A stretch of DNA of 10,450 bases, from assembly GCA_023427285.1 (NCBI GenBank), contig JAEZBH010000230.1, positions 1-10,450 on the forward strand. Direction: 5' to 3'. Position 1 is the first letter of the stretch. Every line of letters starts with the position of its first letter. Made by a program: the position numbers and the translations under genes. Shown one piece after another: positions 4,381-10,450 of this stretch. The notes under the pieces were generated by a model that worked only from the letters and a program-made list of their open reading frames with translations, ran no database searches and was not told the origin of the DNA. The DNA comes from Pseudomonadota bacterium. Its GTDB lineage: Bacteria > Pseudomonadota > Alphaproteobacteria > Sphingomonadales > Sphingomonadaceae.

Positions 4381-6513
4381 ATGGCCCAGGCGCGTCGTAA
4401 TGCCAATGCTCAGGCGCTTGTGTCCGCAGCAAAGACGCCGCGTATCCAGCCGGATTGGCGCAGGGTCGCGTGGCTGCTGCACGTCTCTCGCCACATGGAC
4501 AGCGTGGAGGAAACCCGGCTGGTGCCGGAAAAGCAGGTCCTCTACCAATTCTCCGCTCGCGGGCACGATCTTGCGCAGATCCTGCTCGGTCAAAACCTGC
4601 ATCATCGGCATGACGCGATCTGCGGTTATTACCGCTCCCGTCCTATCCTGCTCTCGGTTGGTGTGCCGCTGGACGAGGCGTTGGCCGGGCCTCTTGCGCG
4701 TGCGGGCGGTTACAGTGATGGCCGCGATATTGGCGTTGTATTCAATTATCCCAACGCCAACGGTCCAAGCGCCTTGCCCATGTGCGGCGGCGTTGGCGCG
4801 CAGTACACGCCCGCTGTCGGCTGGGCGCAGGCAATTGAATATCGCCGCAAGACCTTGGGGGATGCGGCGTATGACAGCGCAATCAGCGTGGCGCTGGGTG
4901 GCGATGCCTCCGTTGCCACCAACGGTTTCTGGGCGGCGCTCACCATTGCGACCACCCAGCAACTGCCCATGCTGTTTTATATTGAAGACAACGGGTTCGG
5001 AATTTCCGTGCGCTCAAATGTGCAGACGCCGGGCGGCAACATTGCGGCTAATCTTGCCGCATTTCAGGGTCTGAGCATTTACGAGGGCGATGGCACAAAC
5101 CCCGCCGAGGCGGCGCGTTTGACGCAGGAGGCGGTTGCTTTCGTGCGCGAGCAGCGCGCTCCGGCCCTGTTGCGCCTGACCGTGCCGCGCTTGTCGGGCC
5201 ACTCTGCGCAGGACACGCAAGGTTACAAGTCGGACGCGGAACTGGCGGAGGAAAAGTCCCGTGATCCGCTGGGTAAGCTGAAGGACTATCTGGTCCCTGA
5301 TGTTTTCACCGAGGAGACATGGGAGGAGATCGGCCAAAGAGCCGCGCGCGACGTGGAGACCGCGCTTGAGGCCGCGCTCGCCCGACCGCTACCCAGCCCG
5401 GAAAATCTCACCCGGCACGTGTTCAGCGAGGCGGGGGAGTTCGGCATCACTGCCGTGCAAAAAAAAGGCGGCCTTGCTGCGGAGGGGCACACCCTGCCGC
5501 GTGGCCGGGCTACGGCGCAGCCGGAAGGCCCGCGCATCAATATGGCTGCCGCCATCCGCCGCACGCTGGAGGAAGAGCTGGCCGTCAATCCGAAGATGCT
5601 GGTGTTCGGCGAGGACGTTGGTCCCAAGGGCGGGGTTCACTCCGTCACCGCAGGGTTGCAGGCGAAATTCGGCGAGGCCCGCGTTTTTGATACCAGCCTT
5701 TCGGAGGAGGGCATCATCGGTCGTGCTGTCGGCATGGCGCTGGCAGGGCTGATGCCCGTACCGGAAATCCAGTTCCGCAAATATGCCGACCCGGCCTGCG
5801 AGCAGTTGAATGACTGCGGCACGCTGCGCTGGCGCACGCACAACCGTTTTGCAGCGCCCATGGTGGTGCGCATGCCGGGCGGCTTCTTCAAGTGCGGTGA
5901 TCCGTGGCACAGCCAGACCAACGAGGTGCAGTTCGTGCATGCCATCGGCTGGCGCGTGGCTGTGCCCTCCAACGCGGAGGATGCGGTGGGCCTGCTGCGG
6001 GCGTCCTTGCGCGGCAACGATCCGGTGATTTTCTTCGAGCATCGCGCCATGCTTGACCACGGCTGGGCGCGTCGCCCCTGGCCGGGGAGTGATTTTGTGC
6101 TGCCCTTCGGCAAGGCGAAAACCGCGCGCGAGGGAAGGGACATTACCGTTGTCACCTGGGGGGCGATGGTGGAGCGCTGCGAGCAGGCAGCGGACAGGCT
6201 AGCGCAAGAGGCGGGCCGCAGCGTTGAGGTTATTGATTTGCGCACGCTGAGCCCTTGGGACAGCGAGGCGGTGATCGCCTCCGTGCGCCGCACGCACCGC
6301 TGCCTTGTGGTGCATGAGGATAACGGCACCGCCGGGTTCGGCGCGGAAATCCTCGCAACCGTAGGCCGTGAGTGTTTTCTCGACCTTGATGCGCCGCTGG
6401 AGCGGCTGACGATGCCGGACATTCCCAGCCCGCATAACCCGGTGCTCCTGAACGCTGCCGTGCCAAGCGCAGAGGGCATCGCTGCAAAGATCAGTGAGAT
6501 GCTGCGTTTCTGA
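4381..6513 (+). CDS. Branched-chain 2-oxoacid dehydrogenase E1, fused alpha-beta subunits
   Basis: This 710-residue thiamine-diphosphate enzyme would decarboxylate branched-chain 2-oxoacids and pass the acyl group to the E2 lipoyl arm. Residues about 40-345 are the E1 alpha part: the ThDP/Mg motif is GDA at 174-176 with EDNG at 202-205, where many E1 alpha chains have GDG…NN. Residues about 386-710 are the E1 beta part, beginning INMAAAIRR and including FGEDVG and LVVHEDNGTAGFG. The two parts are joined by a ~40-residue linker; many bacteria encode them as separate genes. GGACGGGAG just before ATG 4381 is a strong ribosome site. The E2 gene follows 38 nt later. Branched-chain specificity is inferred from the divergent Lrp regulator and nearby leucine dehydrogenase; a pyruvate or acetoin enzyme cannot be fully excluded. 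Confidence 0.88.
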   Translation: MAQARRNANAQALVSAAKTPRIQPDWRRVAWLLHVSRHMDSVEETRLVPEKQVLYQFSARGHDLAQILLGQNLHHRHDAICGYYRSRPILLSVGVPLDEALAGPLARAGGYSDGRDIGVVFNYPNANGPSALPMCGGVGAQYTPAVGWAQAIEYRRKTLGDAAYDSAISVALGGDASVATNGFWAALTIATTQQLPMLFYIEDNGFGISVRSNVQTPGGNIAANLAAFQGLSIYEGDGTNPAEAARLTQEAVAFVREQRAPALLRLTVPRLSGHSAQDTQGYKSDAELAEEKSRDPLGKLKDYLVPDVFTEETWEEIGQRAARDVETALEAALARPLPSPENLTRHVFSEAGEFGITAVQKKGGLAAEGHTLPRGRATAQPEGPRINMAAAIRRTLEEELAVNPKMLVFGEDVGPKGGVHSVTAGLQAKFGEARVFDTSLSEEGIIGRAVGMALAGLMPVPEIQFRKYADPACEQLNDCGTLRWRTHNRFAAPMVVRMPGGFFKCGDPWHSQTNEVQFVHAIGWRVAVPSNAEDAVGLLRASLRGNDPVIFFEHRAMLDHGWARRPWPGSDFVLPFGKAKTAREGRDITVVTWGAMVERCEQAADRLAQEAGRSVEVIDLRTLSPWDSEAVIASVRRTHRCLVVHEDNGTAGFGAEILATVGRECFLDLDAPLERLTMPDIPSPHNPVLLNAAVPSAEGIAAKISEMLRF

Positions 6514-6551
6514 AAAACAGCACACGCAAGAAGAGGGCTGGGGGAGTGGTC

Positions 6552-7829
6552 ATGTCTGGTTCGGTTATTGATATTCTGGCACCAGCCGATCAGCCGGACG
6601 GCACGCGCATGTCATTCATCCGTTGGCTGAAAAACGCTGGCGATACCGTGATGGCGGATGAGGCGCTGGCGGAGGTGGAAACCGACAAAGTGACGCTGGA
6701 AATCAATGCGCCTGCAGCCGGTGTGCTGGAGGCGCTATCGGCCAAGGCGGGCGATGCCATTGGGGCCGGACAGCCGTTGGCGGCCATACGAATTGTTGGA
6801 GCCGATACCTGCGTTGAAACCCACATGGGTGAGGACGCAGGCGCAACGGACCTTGAGGACGCGAGCGCGGACGATCCGCTGCGCGGGCCGGGTGAAGCGT
6901 CATCTCCTGCACCTGCATTCGGCAACGGTCATGAGGGCCGACTGAGCCCCTCCGTGCGCAAACTGCTACAAGCCCATCGGCTCGATCCGGCTCCGATTCC
7001 GGGCACCGGACGGGGCGGGCGCATTACGCGGGAAGATGTCCTCGCCTACATCGAGCGCAAGCCTGAGGGAACGGCAGCAGCCGAGCCGCAGAGGGGGGCG
7101 GAGATGGAGCAGTCGCAGCCGTCATTGAGTGGCGCGAACCGGATCATTCCCCATGACGGCATGAGGCGCTCCATTGCCGAGCATATGGTGCGCTCCGTCT
7201 CCACCGCGCCGCATGTGACGGCTCTGTTCGAGGCGGACCTGACCCGTATTCTGGCCGACCGCAAGCAGCGCAGAGACGAATTTCAGGCGCAGGGCGCGGA
7301 CCTGACGCTCACAGCCTATTTCATTGCGGCAAGCGTTGCTGCCATGCGCGCCGTGCCCCAGGTGAACAGTCGCTTTCACGATCACGGGTTGGAGGTGTTT
7401 TCCGACATTAACATCGGCATCGGTACTGCGCTGGAGGATAAGGGACTGATCGTTCCGGTCGTGCACAAGGCGCAGGAACTCAATCTGCTGGGTATCGCGA
7501 AGCGGCTGGAAGACATCAAGCAGCGCGCTCGCGCCAATGGCTTGAAGCCTGCCGATGTGCAGGGCGGCACCTTTACCATCTCCAACCACGGCACCAGCGG
7601 CAGCCTTTTGGCCGCGCCCATCATTATCAATCAGCCGCAATCCGCCATTCTTGGCATTGGCAAACTGGAAAAGCGGGTTGTCGTGCGCGAGATTGACGGC
7701 ACTGACGCCCTGGTTATTCGCCCTATGGCGTATGTCAGTCTCACCATCGACCATCGGGTGCTTGATGGCTTCCAGACCAACAAATGGCTCGCGGCGTTTG
7801 TGGATGCGCTGGAAAACTGGGCAGGCTGA
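6552..7829 (+). CDS. bkdB: Branched-chain 2-oxoacid dehydrogenase E2, dihydrolipoyl acyltransferase
   Basis: This 425-residue protein moves the acyl group from E1 to coenzyme A and forms the core of the complex. It has one N-terminal lipoyl domain (about 1-80) with Lys46 in ETDKVTLE as the lipoylation site. An acidic, Ala- and Pro-containing linker follows, then a peripheral subunit-binding domain (LSPSVRKLLQAH…GTGRGGRITREDV). The C-terminal acyltransferase domain has the catalytic HRVLDG motif (His401, Asp405). ATG 6552 is preferred over GTG 6546 because GGGGGAG lies 5 nt before it. It is probably co-transcribed with E1. E3 (lipoamide dehydrogenase) is not encoded next to it, so the complex must use an E3 from elsewhere in the genome. 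Confidence 0.92.
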   Translation: MSGSVIDILAPADQPDGTRMSFIRWLKNAGDTVMADEALAEVETDKVTLEINAPAAGVLEALSAKAGDAIGAGQPLAAIRIVGADTCVETHMGEDAGATDLEDASADDPLRGPGEASSPAPAFGNGHEGRLSPSVRKLLQAHRLDPAPIPGTGRGGRITREDVLAYIERKPEGTAAAEPQRGAEMEQSQPSLSGANRIIPHDGMRRSIAEHMVRSVSTAPHVTALFEADLTRILADRKQRRDEFQAQGADLTLTAYFIAASVAAMRAVPQVNSRFHDHGLEVFSDINIGIGTALEDKGLIVPVVHKAQELNLLGIAKRLEDIKQRARANGLKPADVQGGTFTISNHGTSGSLLAAPIIINQPQSAILGIGKLEKRVVVREIDGTDALVIRPMAYVSLTIDHRVLDGFQTNKWLAAFVDALENWAG

Positions 7830-7848
7830 TTGCTTCTTTGAGGTTTTT

Positions 7849-7871
7849 GCAGAGGGTCGTAGACCCTCTGC
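7849..7871 (+). terminator. Hairpin after the E2 gene, probable terminator
   Basis: A perfect 10-bp stem (GCAGAGGGTC with GACCCTCTGC) and a 3-nt loop lie 20 nt after the E2 stop codon, in the gap before the converging Lrp gene. A run of five Ts occurs only about 11 nt beyond the stem, so intrinsic termination may be inefficient. Being symmetric, the stem also forms in transcripts arriving from the opposite side. Confidence 0.6.
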
Positions 7872-7944
7872 ACTCCCATTCGTTTTTCGGGCCGCGCCGG
7901 TCTCAAGCTGTCGCGCCTGTGGGATTGTAAGTCAGGCTCGCATT

Positions 7945-8421
7945 TCATCCCTCGCTCAGGATTGGCAGGGTGTGGGTTTGCTTCACCTCTGTCAGCACCA
8001 TGCTTGAGCGGATTTCCTGAATGCCGGGCAGTTTGGAGAGGTGGTTGTAAAAGAATCGCTCGTAAGCCTTTATGTCACGGGTGACGATGCGGAGAATGAA
8101 ATCCACCTCGCCCAGCAGCACGTGGCAGTCCTGCACTTCAGGAAAGCGCTGCACGGCCTCGGAAAACTCCGCCAGCTGGGCACGGCCCTGGGCGGTCAGC
8201 TTCACCATCACGAACACCATGGCATCAAAGCCCACCACTTCCCGGTCGAGAATGGCGATGCGCTTCTTGATCGCGCCTTCCTTTTCCAGCCGCTGGATGC
8301 GCCGCCAGCAGGGGGCGTGGGAGAGGCCGACGTGCTCGGCGATCTGCGCGACGGAGAGGCTGCCATCTTCCTGCATGATGTGAAGAATGCGGCGGTCGAT
8401 CGTGTCCAGTCTGTCGCGCAT
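7945..8421 (-). CDS. Lrp/AsnC family regulator, probably of leucine dehydrogenase
   Basis: This 158-residue protein is a second Lrp/AsnC regulator. The helix-turn-helix is at about 8-50 (RRILHIMQEDGSLSVAQIAEHVGLS) and the effector-binding RAM domain follows, with VQDCHVLLGEVDFILRIV as the core strand pattern. The length is usual for the family. It begins MRDRLDTIDRRIL, a typical Lrp opening. It is clearly diverged from the regulator at 3776-4243, so the two are not a recent duplication. It is transcribed away from leucine dehydrogenase, with about 210 bp between the starts. By the common arrangement of Lrp genes beside their targets, it likely controls that gene, and perhaps the dehydrogenase complex. 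The effector is unknown, probably leucine or another branched-chain amino acid. Confidence 0.88.
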   Translation of the reverse strand: MRDRLDTIDRRILHIMQEDGSLSVAQIAEHVGLSHAPCWRRIQRLEKEGAIKKRIAILDREVVGFDAMVFVMVKLTAQGRAQLAEFSEAVQRFPEVQDCHVLLGEVDFILRIVTRDIKAYERFFYNHLSKLPGIQEIRSSMVLTEVKQTHTLPILSEG

Positions 8422-8588
8422 AGATTCTGCCTAATTGGACAATGAACGCAAAGAATATGCTCAAAATCAGGGTTCAACAACAGATATAGCAATGAAATTC
8501 AACTCGAACCGGCGCTATTATGGTATTGCCGCGAAAGAACAAGGAAGCGCGGCCAGGGCTGGTCAAGCCGCGCTGGCCCTGACCCAAA

Positions 8589-8624
8589 AGCATAGCCAGA
8601 AGTATAGCCAGAAGCATAGGATGG
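8589..8624 (+). repeat. Three tandem 12-bp repeats in the leucine dehydrogenase leader
   Basis: AGCATAGCCAGA, AGTATAGCCAGA and AGCATAGGATGG lie head to tail and end inside the Shine-Dalgarno region of leucine dehydrogenase. The first two differ at one base; the third matches over its first eight bases. Just upstream (8551-8581) is a GC-rich inverted repeat (GGCCAG/CTGGCC and CAGGGC/GCCCTG). Together these fill the leader between the two divergent genes and could be regulator sites or an RNA structure; neither is shown. Confidence 0.5.
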
Positions 8625-8633
8625 AGCACAGTG

Positions 8634-9710
8634 ATGACGGTTTTCTCCGCCGTTGATTTCAGCGATCATGAACTGGTCGTATTTGCGCGCGATGCCGAGA
8701 CGGGCCTGAAGGCGATTATTGCCGTTCATTCGACGGTTCTTGGGCCTGCCGTGGGTGGTTGCCGCATGTGGAATTACGGCAGCGACGAGGAGGCGGCTCG
8801 CGATGCGCTGCGCCTGTCCAAGGGTATGTCGCACAAGAACGCCATGGCTGATCTGCCGCTGGGCGGCGGCAAGTCCGTCATCATGGCACCTCAGGGCAAT
8901 TTCGACCGGCAGGCGCTGCTTCAGGCGTTTGGCCGTGCCATTGACAGCCTCGGCGGCCGTTACATCACGGCTGAAGACGTGGGCACCAGTGTGGCGGATA
9001 TGCTGACCATCCGTTCGGTCACGCCGCACGTCAGCGGCCTCAGCAGCGATCCAACCAAAGGCGGTGATCCGAGCCCTTATACAGCACTGGGCGTCTATCA
9101 TGGCCTGCGCGCTTCGGTGCGTCACAAGCTGGGCAAGGAGACGCTGGACGGCATAACCGTGGCCGTGCAGGGCCTTGGCAATGTTGGTCGCAATCTGTGC
9201 GGCCTGCTGCACCGCGACGGCGCGAAGCTCATCGTGACCGATATTTCAGAGGATCGCGTGTCGGCGGCGGTCGCGGCCTATGGTGCAAAGGCGGTCAGCC
9301 TTGATGATATTCTCTCGGTGGAGGCCGATGTTCTGGCACCGTGCGCTCTGGGTGCAGTGTTGAACGCCAAGACCATTGCTGCGCTGAATGTGCCGGTGGT
9401 GGCGGGCGCTGCCAACAACCAGCTGGCGACGGCTGAGGATGGCGAGCGCTTGCGCGAGCGCGGCATTCTTTATGCGCCGGACTATGTGATCAATGCGGGC
9501 GGCATCATTGCAGTCTCGCATGAGATCCTGAACGATTTCGAACAGTCCCGTGTCGTTGCCAAGGTGGAAGCCATTGGCGACCGCTTGGCGCAGATTTTCA
9601 GTGAGGCAGACCGGGATGGCATGGCAACGGCGGCCGTGGCCGACCGTTTGGCCGAGGCCAAGATCGCCGCAGGCCGGAAGGCGAAGGTTGCTACCGTTCA
9701 GGCCGCCTGA
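8634..9710 (+). CDS. ldh: Leucine dehydrogenase (Glu/Leu/Phe/Val dehydrogenase family)
   Basis: This 358-residue NAD-dependent enzyme oxidatively deaminates leucine, valine and isoleucine to 2-oxoacids, feeding the dehydrogenase complex encoded upstream. Numbered from ATG 8634, Lys68 (SHKNA), Lys80 (LGGGKS) and Asp115 (AEDVGT) are the family catalytic residues and fall at the same positions as in the well-studied Bacillus enzyme. The nucleotide-binding loop is GLGNVG at 180-185, with Asp203 at the end of the next strand, consistent with NAD preference. ATG 8634 is chosen over the adjacent GTG 8631 because it sits 7 nt from GGAG. It is a single-gene unit with a terminator behind it, diverging from an Lrp regulator. 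A related valine or phenylalanine dehydrogenase is the main alternative. Confidence 0.92.
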   Translation: MTVFSAVDFSDHELVVFARDAETGLKAIIAVHSTVLGPAVGGCRMWNYGSDEEAARDALRLSKGMSHKNAMADLPLGGGKSVIMAPQGNFDRQALLQAFGRAIDSLGGRYITAEDVGTSVADMLTIRSVTPHVSGLSSDPTKGGDPSPYTALGVYHGLRASVRHKLGKETLDGITVAVQGLGNVGRNLCGLLHRDGAKLIVTDISEDRVSAAVAAYGAKAVSLDDILSVEADVLAPCALGAVLNAKTIAALNVPVVAGAANNQLATAEDGERLRERGILYAPDYVINAGGIIAVSHEILNDFEQSRVVAKVEAIGDRLAQIFSEADRDGMATAAVADRLAEAKIAAGRKAKVATVQAA

Positions 9711-9748
9711 GCCTCCGGCTTTCGCTTCTTATTCAAACGATCTTCCCG

Positions 9749-9783
9749 AAGGGGCGCAAAAACTGCGCCCCTTTGTCGTTTGC
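9749..9783 (+). terminator. Rho-independent terminator of leucine dehydrogenase
   Basis: A 10-bp stem (AAGGGGCGCA with TGCGCCCCTT), 5-nt A-rich loop and a T-rich tail (TTGTCGTTT) lie 38 nt after the leucine dehydrogenase stop. It is the best intrinsic terminator in the window. The rest of the gap to the next gene (9784-9980) shows no gene, only a 7-bp inverted repeat (GCAGGCG at 9876-9882, CGCCTGC at 9891-9897). Confidence 0.8.
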
Positions 9784-9980
9784 GGCATGGCGCGGGCGGC
9801 GGTGGCGGGAGGTGCTGATTGTCGGGGAGCTGATGGCCGGGTGCATCGGTGAAGTTGGTTGTGCGTTGATGTGGGGCAGGCGTGAGGAAGCGCCTGCGCT
9901 CTGCATTTGGTTGCGGAGGTGGATGGTTGCGCACGGGTATATTGCAACACGGGATGCGCCCGGCATGGGGAGTTTCGGAG

Positions 9981-10403
9981 ATGGTTGATCGGCCAGCGAC
10001 GCTCATATCCTCTGAGAAGGTATGCTACATCATCGTCAAGGCCCGCGAGTACATGGGCAAGGATGTGGTGACCATTCCGGATCCGGGCTCCAACCCCACC
10101 GATGATTCCATGGCGGAGATTCTGGAGGATCACAAGGACGACGCCTCGGAATCGGAACTCACCAATTTTATCGACTATCTGAACGATGATGAGAAACTCG
10201 ATCTCGTGGCGCTGGCGTGGTTGGGCCGTGGCGATGATACCCCCGACAATTGGGAGCGGTTGCGCACTGAGGCCCTGACAGCCGATCACACCGCAACGAC
10301 CGCAGAGTATTTAATGGGTATGCCTCTGCTTCCGGATTATCTTGAAGAAGCCCTGTCGCAGTTCGACATTTCTTGCATCGAATATGAGGGAGGGCGTTTG
10401 TAG
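9981..10403 (+). CDS. DUF3775 domain protein of unknown function
   Basis: This 140-residue protein resembles DUF3775, a family I recall mainly from alphaproteobacteria. The recognisable parts are the opening SSEKVCYIIVKAREY, the acidic block ILEDHKDDASESEL, the stretch DEKLDLVALAWLGRGD and the final MPLLPDYLEEAL. It is soluble and acidic, with no signal peptide or membrane segment, and has no known activity. ATG 9981 is chosen because GGGGAG lies 8 nt upstream and the family similarity starts just after it; the open frame extends 33 codons upstream, but with an Arg/Trp/Gly-rich translation that looks non-coding. It is separated from leucine dehydrogenase by a strong terminator, so it is an independent unit. 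Confidence 0.75.
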   Translation: MVDRPATLISSEKVCYIIVKAREYMGKDVVTIPDPGSNPTDDSMAEILEDHKDDASESELTNFIDYLNDDEKLDLVALAWLGRGDDTPDNWERLRTEALTADHTATTAEYLMGMPLLPDYLEEALSQFDISCIEYEGGRL

Positions 10404-10450
10404 GTGCGGGAATAGCCTTACTGCCCGCCGATCCGTTCTGCCGATGGAAC

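Noticed and set aside
4177..4962. Minus-strand open frame of 261 codons antisense to the E1 gene
   Set aside because: It is a typical GC-rich antisense shadow: the sense strand gives a clear E1 protein, and this frame also overlaps the regulator's helix-turn-helix in another frame.
5637..6479. Minus-strand open frame of 280 codons antisense to the E1 beta region
   Set aside because: It is composed mainly of Ser, Arg, Ala and Thr, as expected for the complement of GC-rich coding DNA, and has no recognisable domain.
8435..8656. Plus-strand open frame of 73 codons between the second Lrp gene and leucine dehydrogenase
   Set aside because: It crosses the leucine dehydrogenase start out of frame, and its QKHSQKYSQKH segment is simply the translated 12-bp repeat; no ribosome site seen.
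10418..10450. Possible last codons of a minus-strand gene (VPSAERIGGQ then TAA)
   Set aside because: Ten codons open to the window edge are too few to separate from chance, although a converging gene here would be plausible.

Overview
The window looks like chromosomal DNA of a GC-rich proteobacterium, most likely an alphaproteobacterium. The evidence is a DUF3775 protein, a fused alpha/beta 2-oxoacid dehydrogenase E1, GC-rich codon third positions in the housekeeping genes, and the proteobacterial form of a lasso peptide locus. Species cannot be read from the sequence.

Left part (about 269-3719): a lasso peptide (RiPP) biosynthetic locus. Three tandem precursor genes of 37-38 codons lie on the minus strand (704-817, 465-581, 269-385), each with its own Shine-Dalgarno. 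A fused B protein (RRE plus leader peptidase, 1163-1867) and an asparagine-synthetase-like macrolactam synthetase (C protein, 1878-3719) run divergently on the plus strand. The three precursors share a 12-residue leader ending in T-K and a core starting with Gly. The predicted ring-closing Asp is at core position 8 (first peptide) or 9 (other two). After it comes an invariant N-P-C-E-P, and each core ends in Cys-Pro. The ring is the variable part; the loop and two cysteines are fixed. No export transporter, isopeptidase or TonB receptor is present. The AT-rich divergent promoter region holds a Fur-box-like palindrome just upstream of the first precursor.

Middle and right part (about 3776-9783): branched-chain amino acid catabolism. 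An Lrp/AsnC regulator (minus) diverges from an E1 (fused alpha-beta) and E2 pair of a branched-chain 2-oxoacid dehydrogenase. A second Lrp/AsnC regulator (minus) diverges from a leucine dehydrogenase. Leucine dehydrogenase would make the 2-oxoacids that the E1/E2 complex turns into branched acyl-CoAs. The E3 subunit is not in the window. A strong intrinsic terminator follows leucine dehydrogenase.

Right end: a DUF3775 protein of unknown function. Left end: the last 28 codons of an unidentified plus-strand gene.
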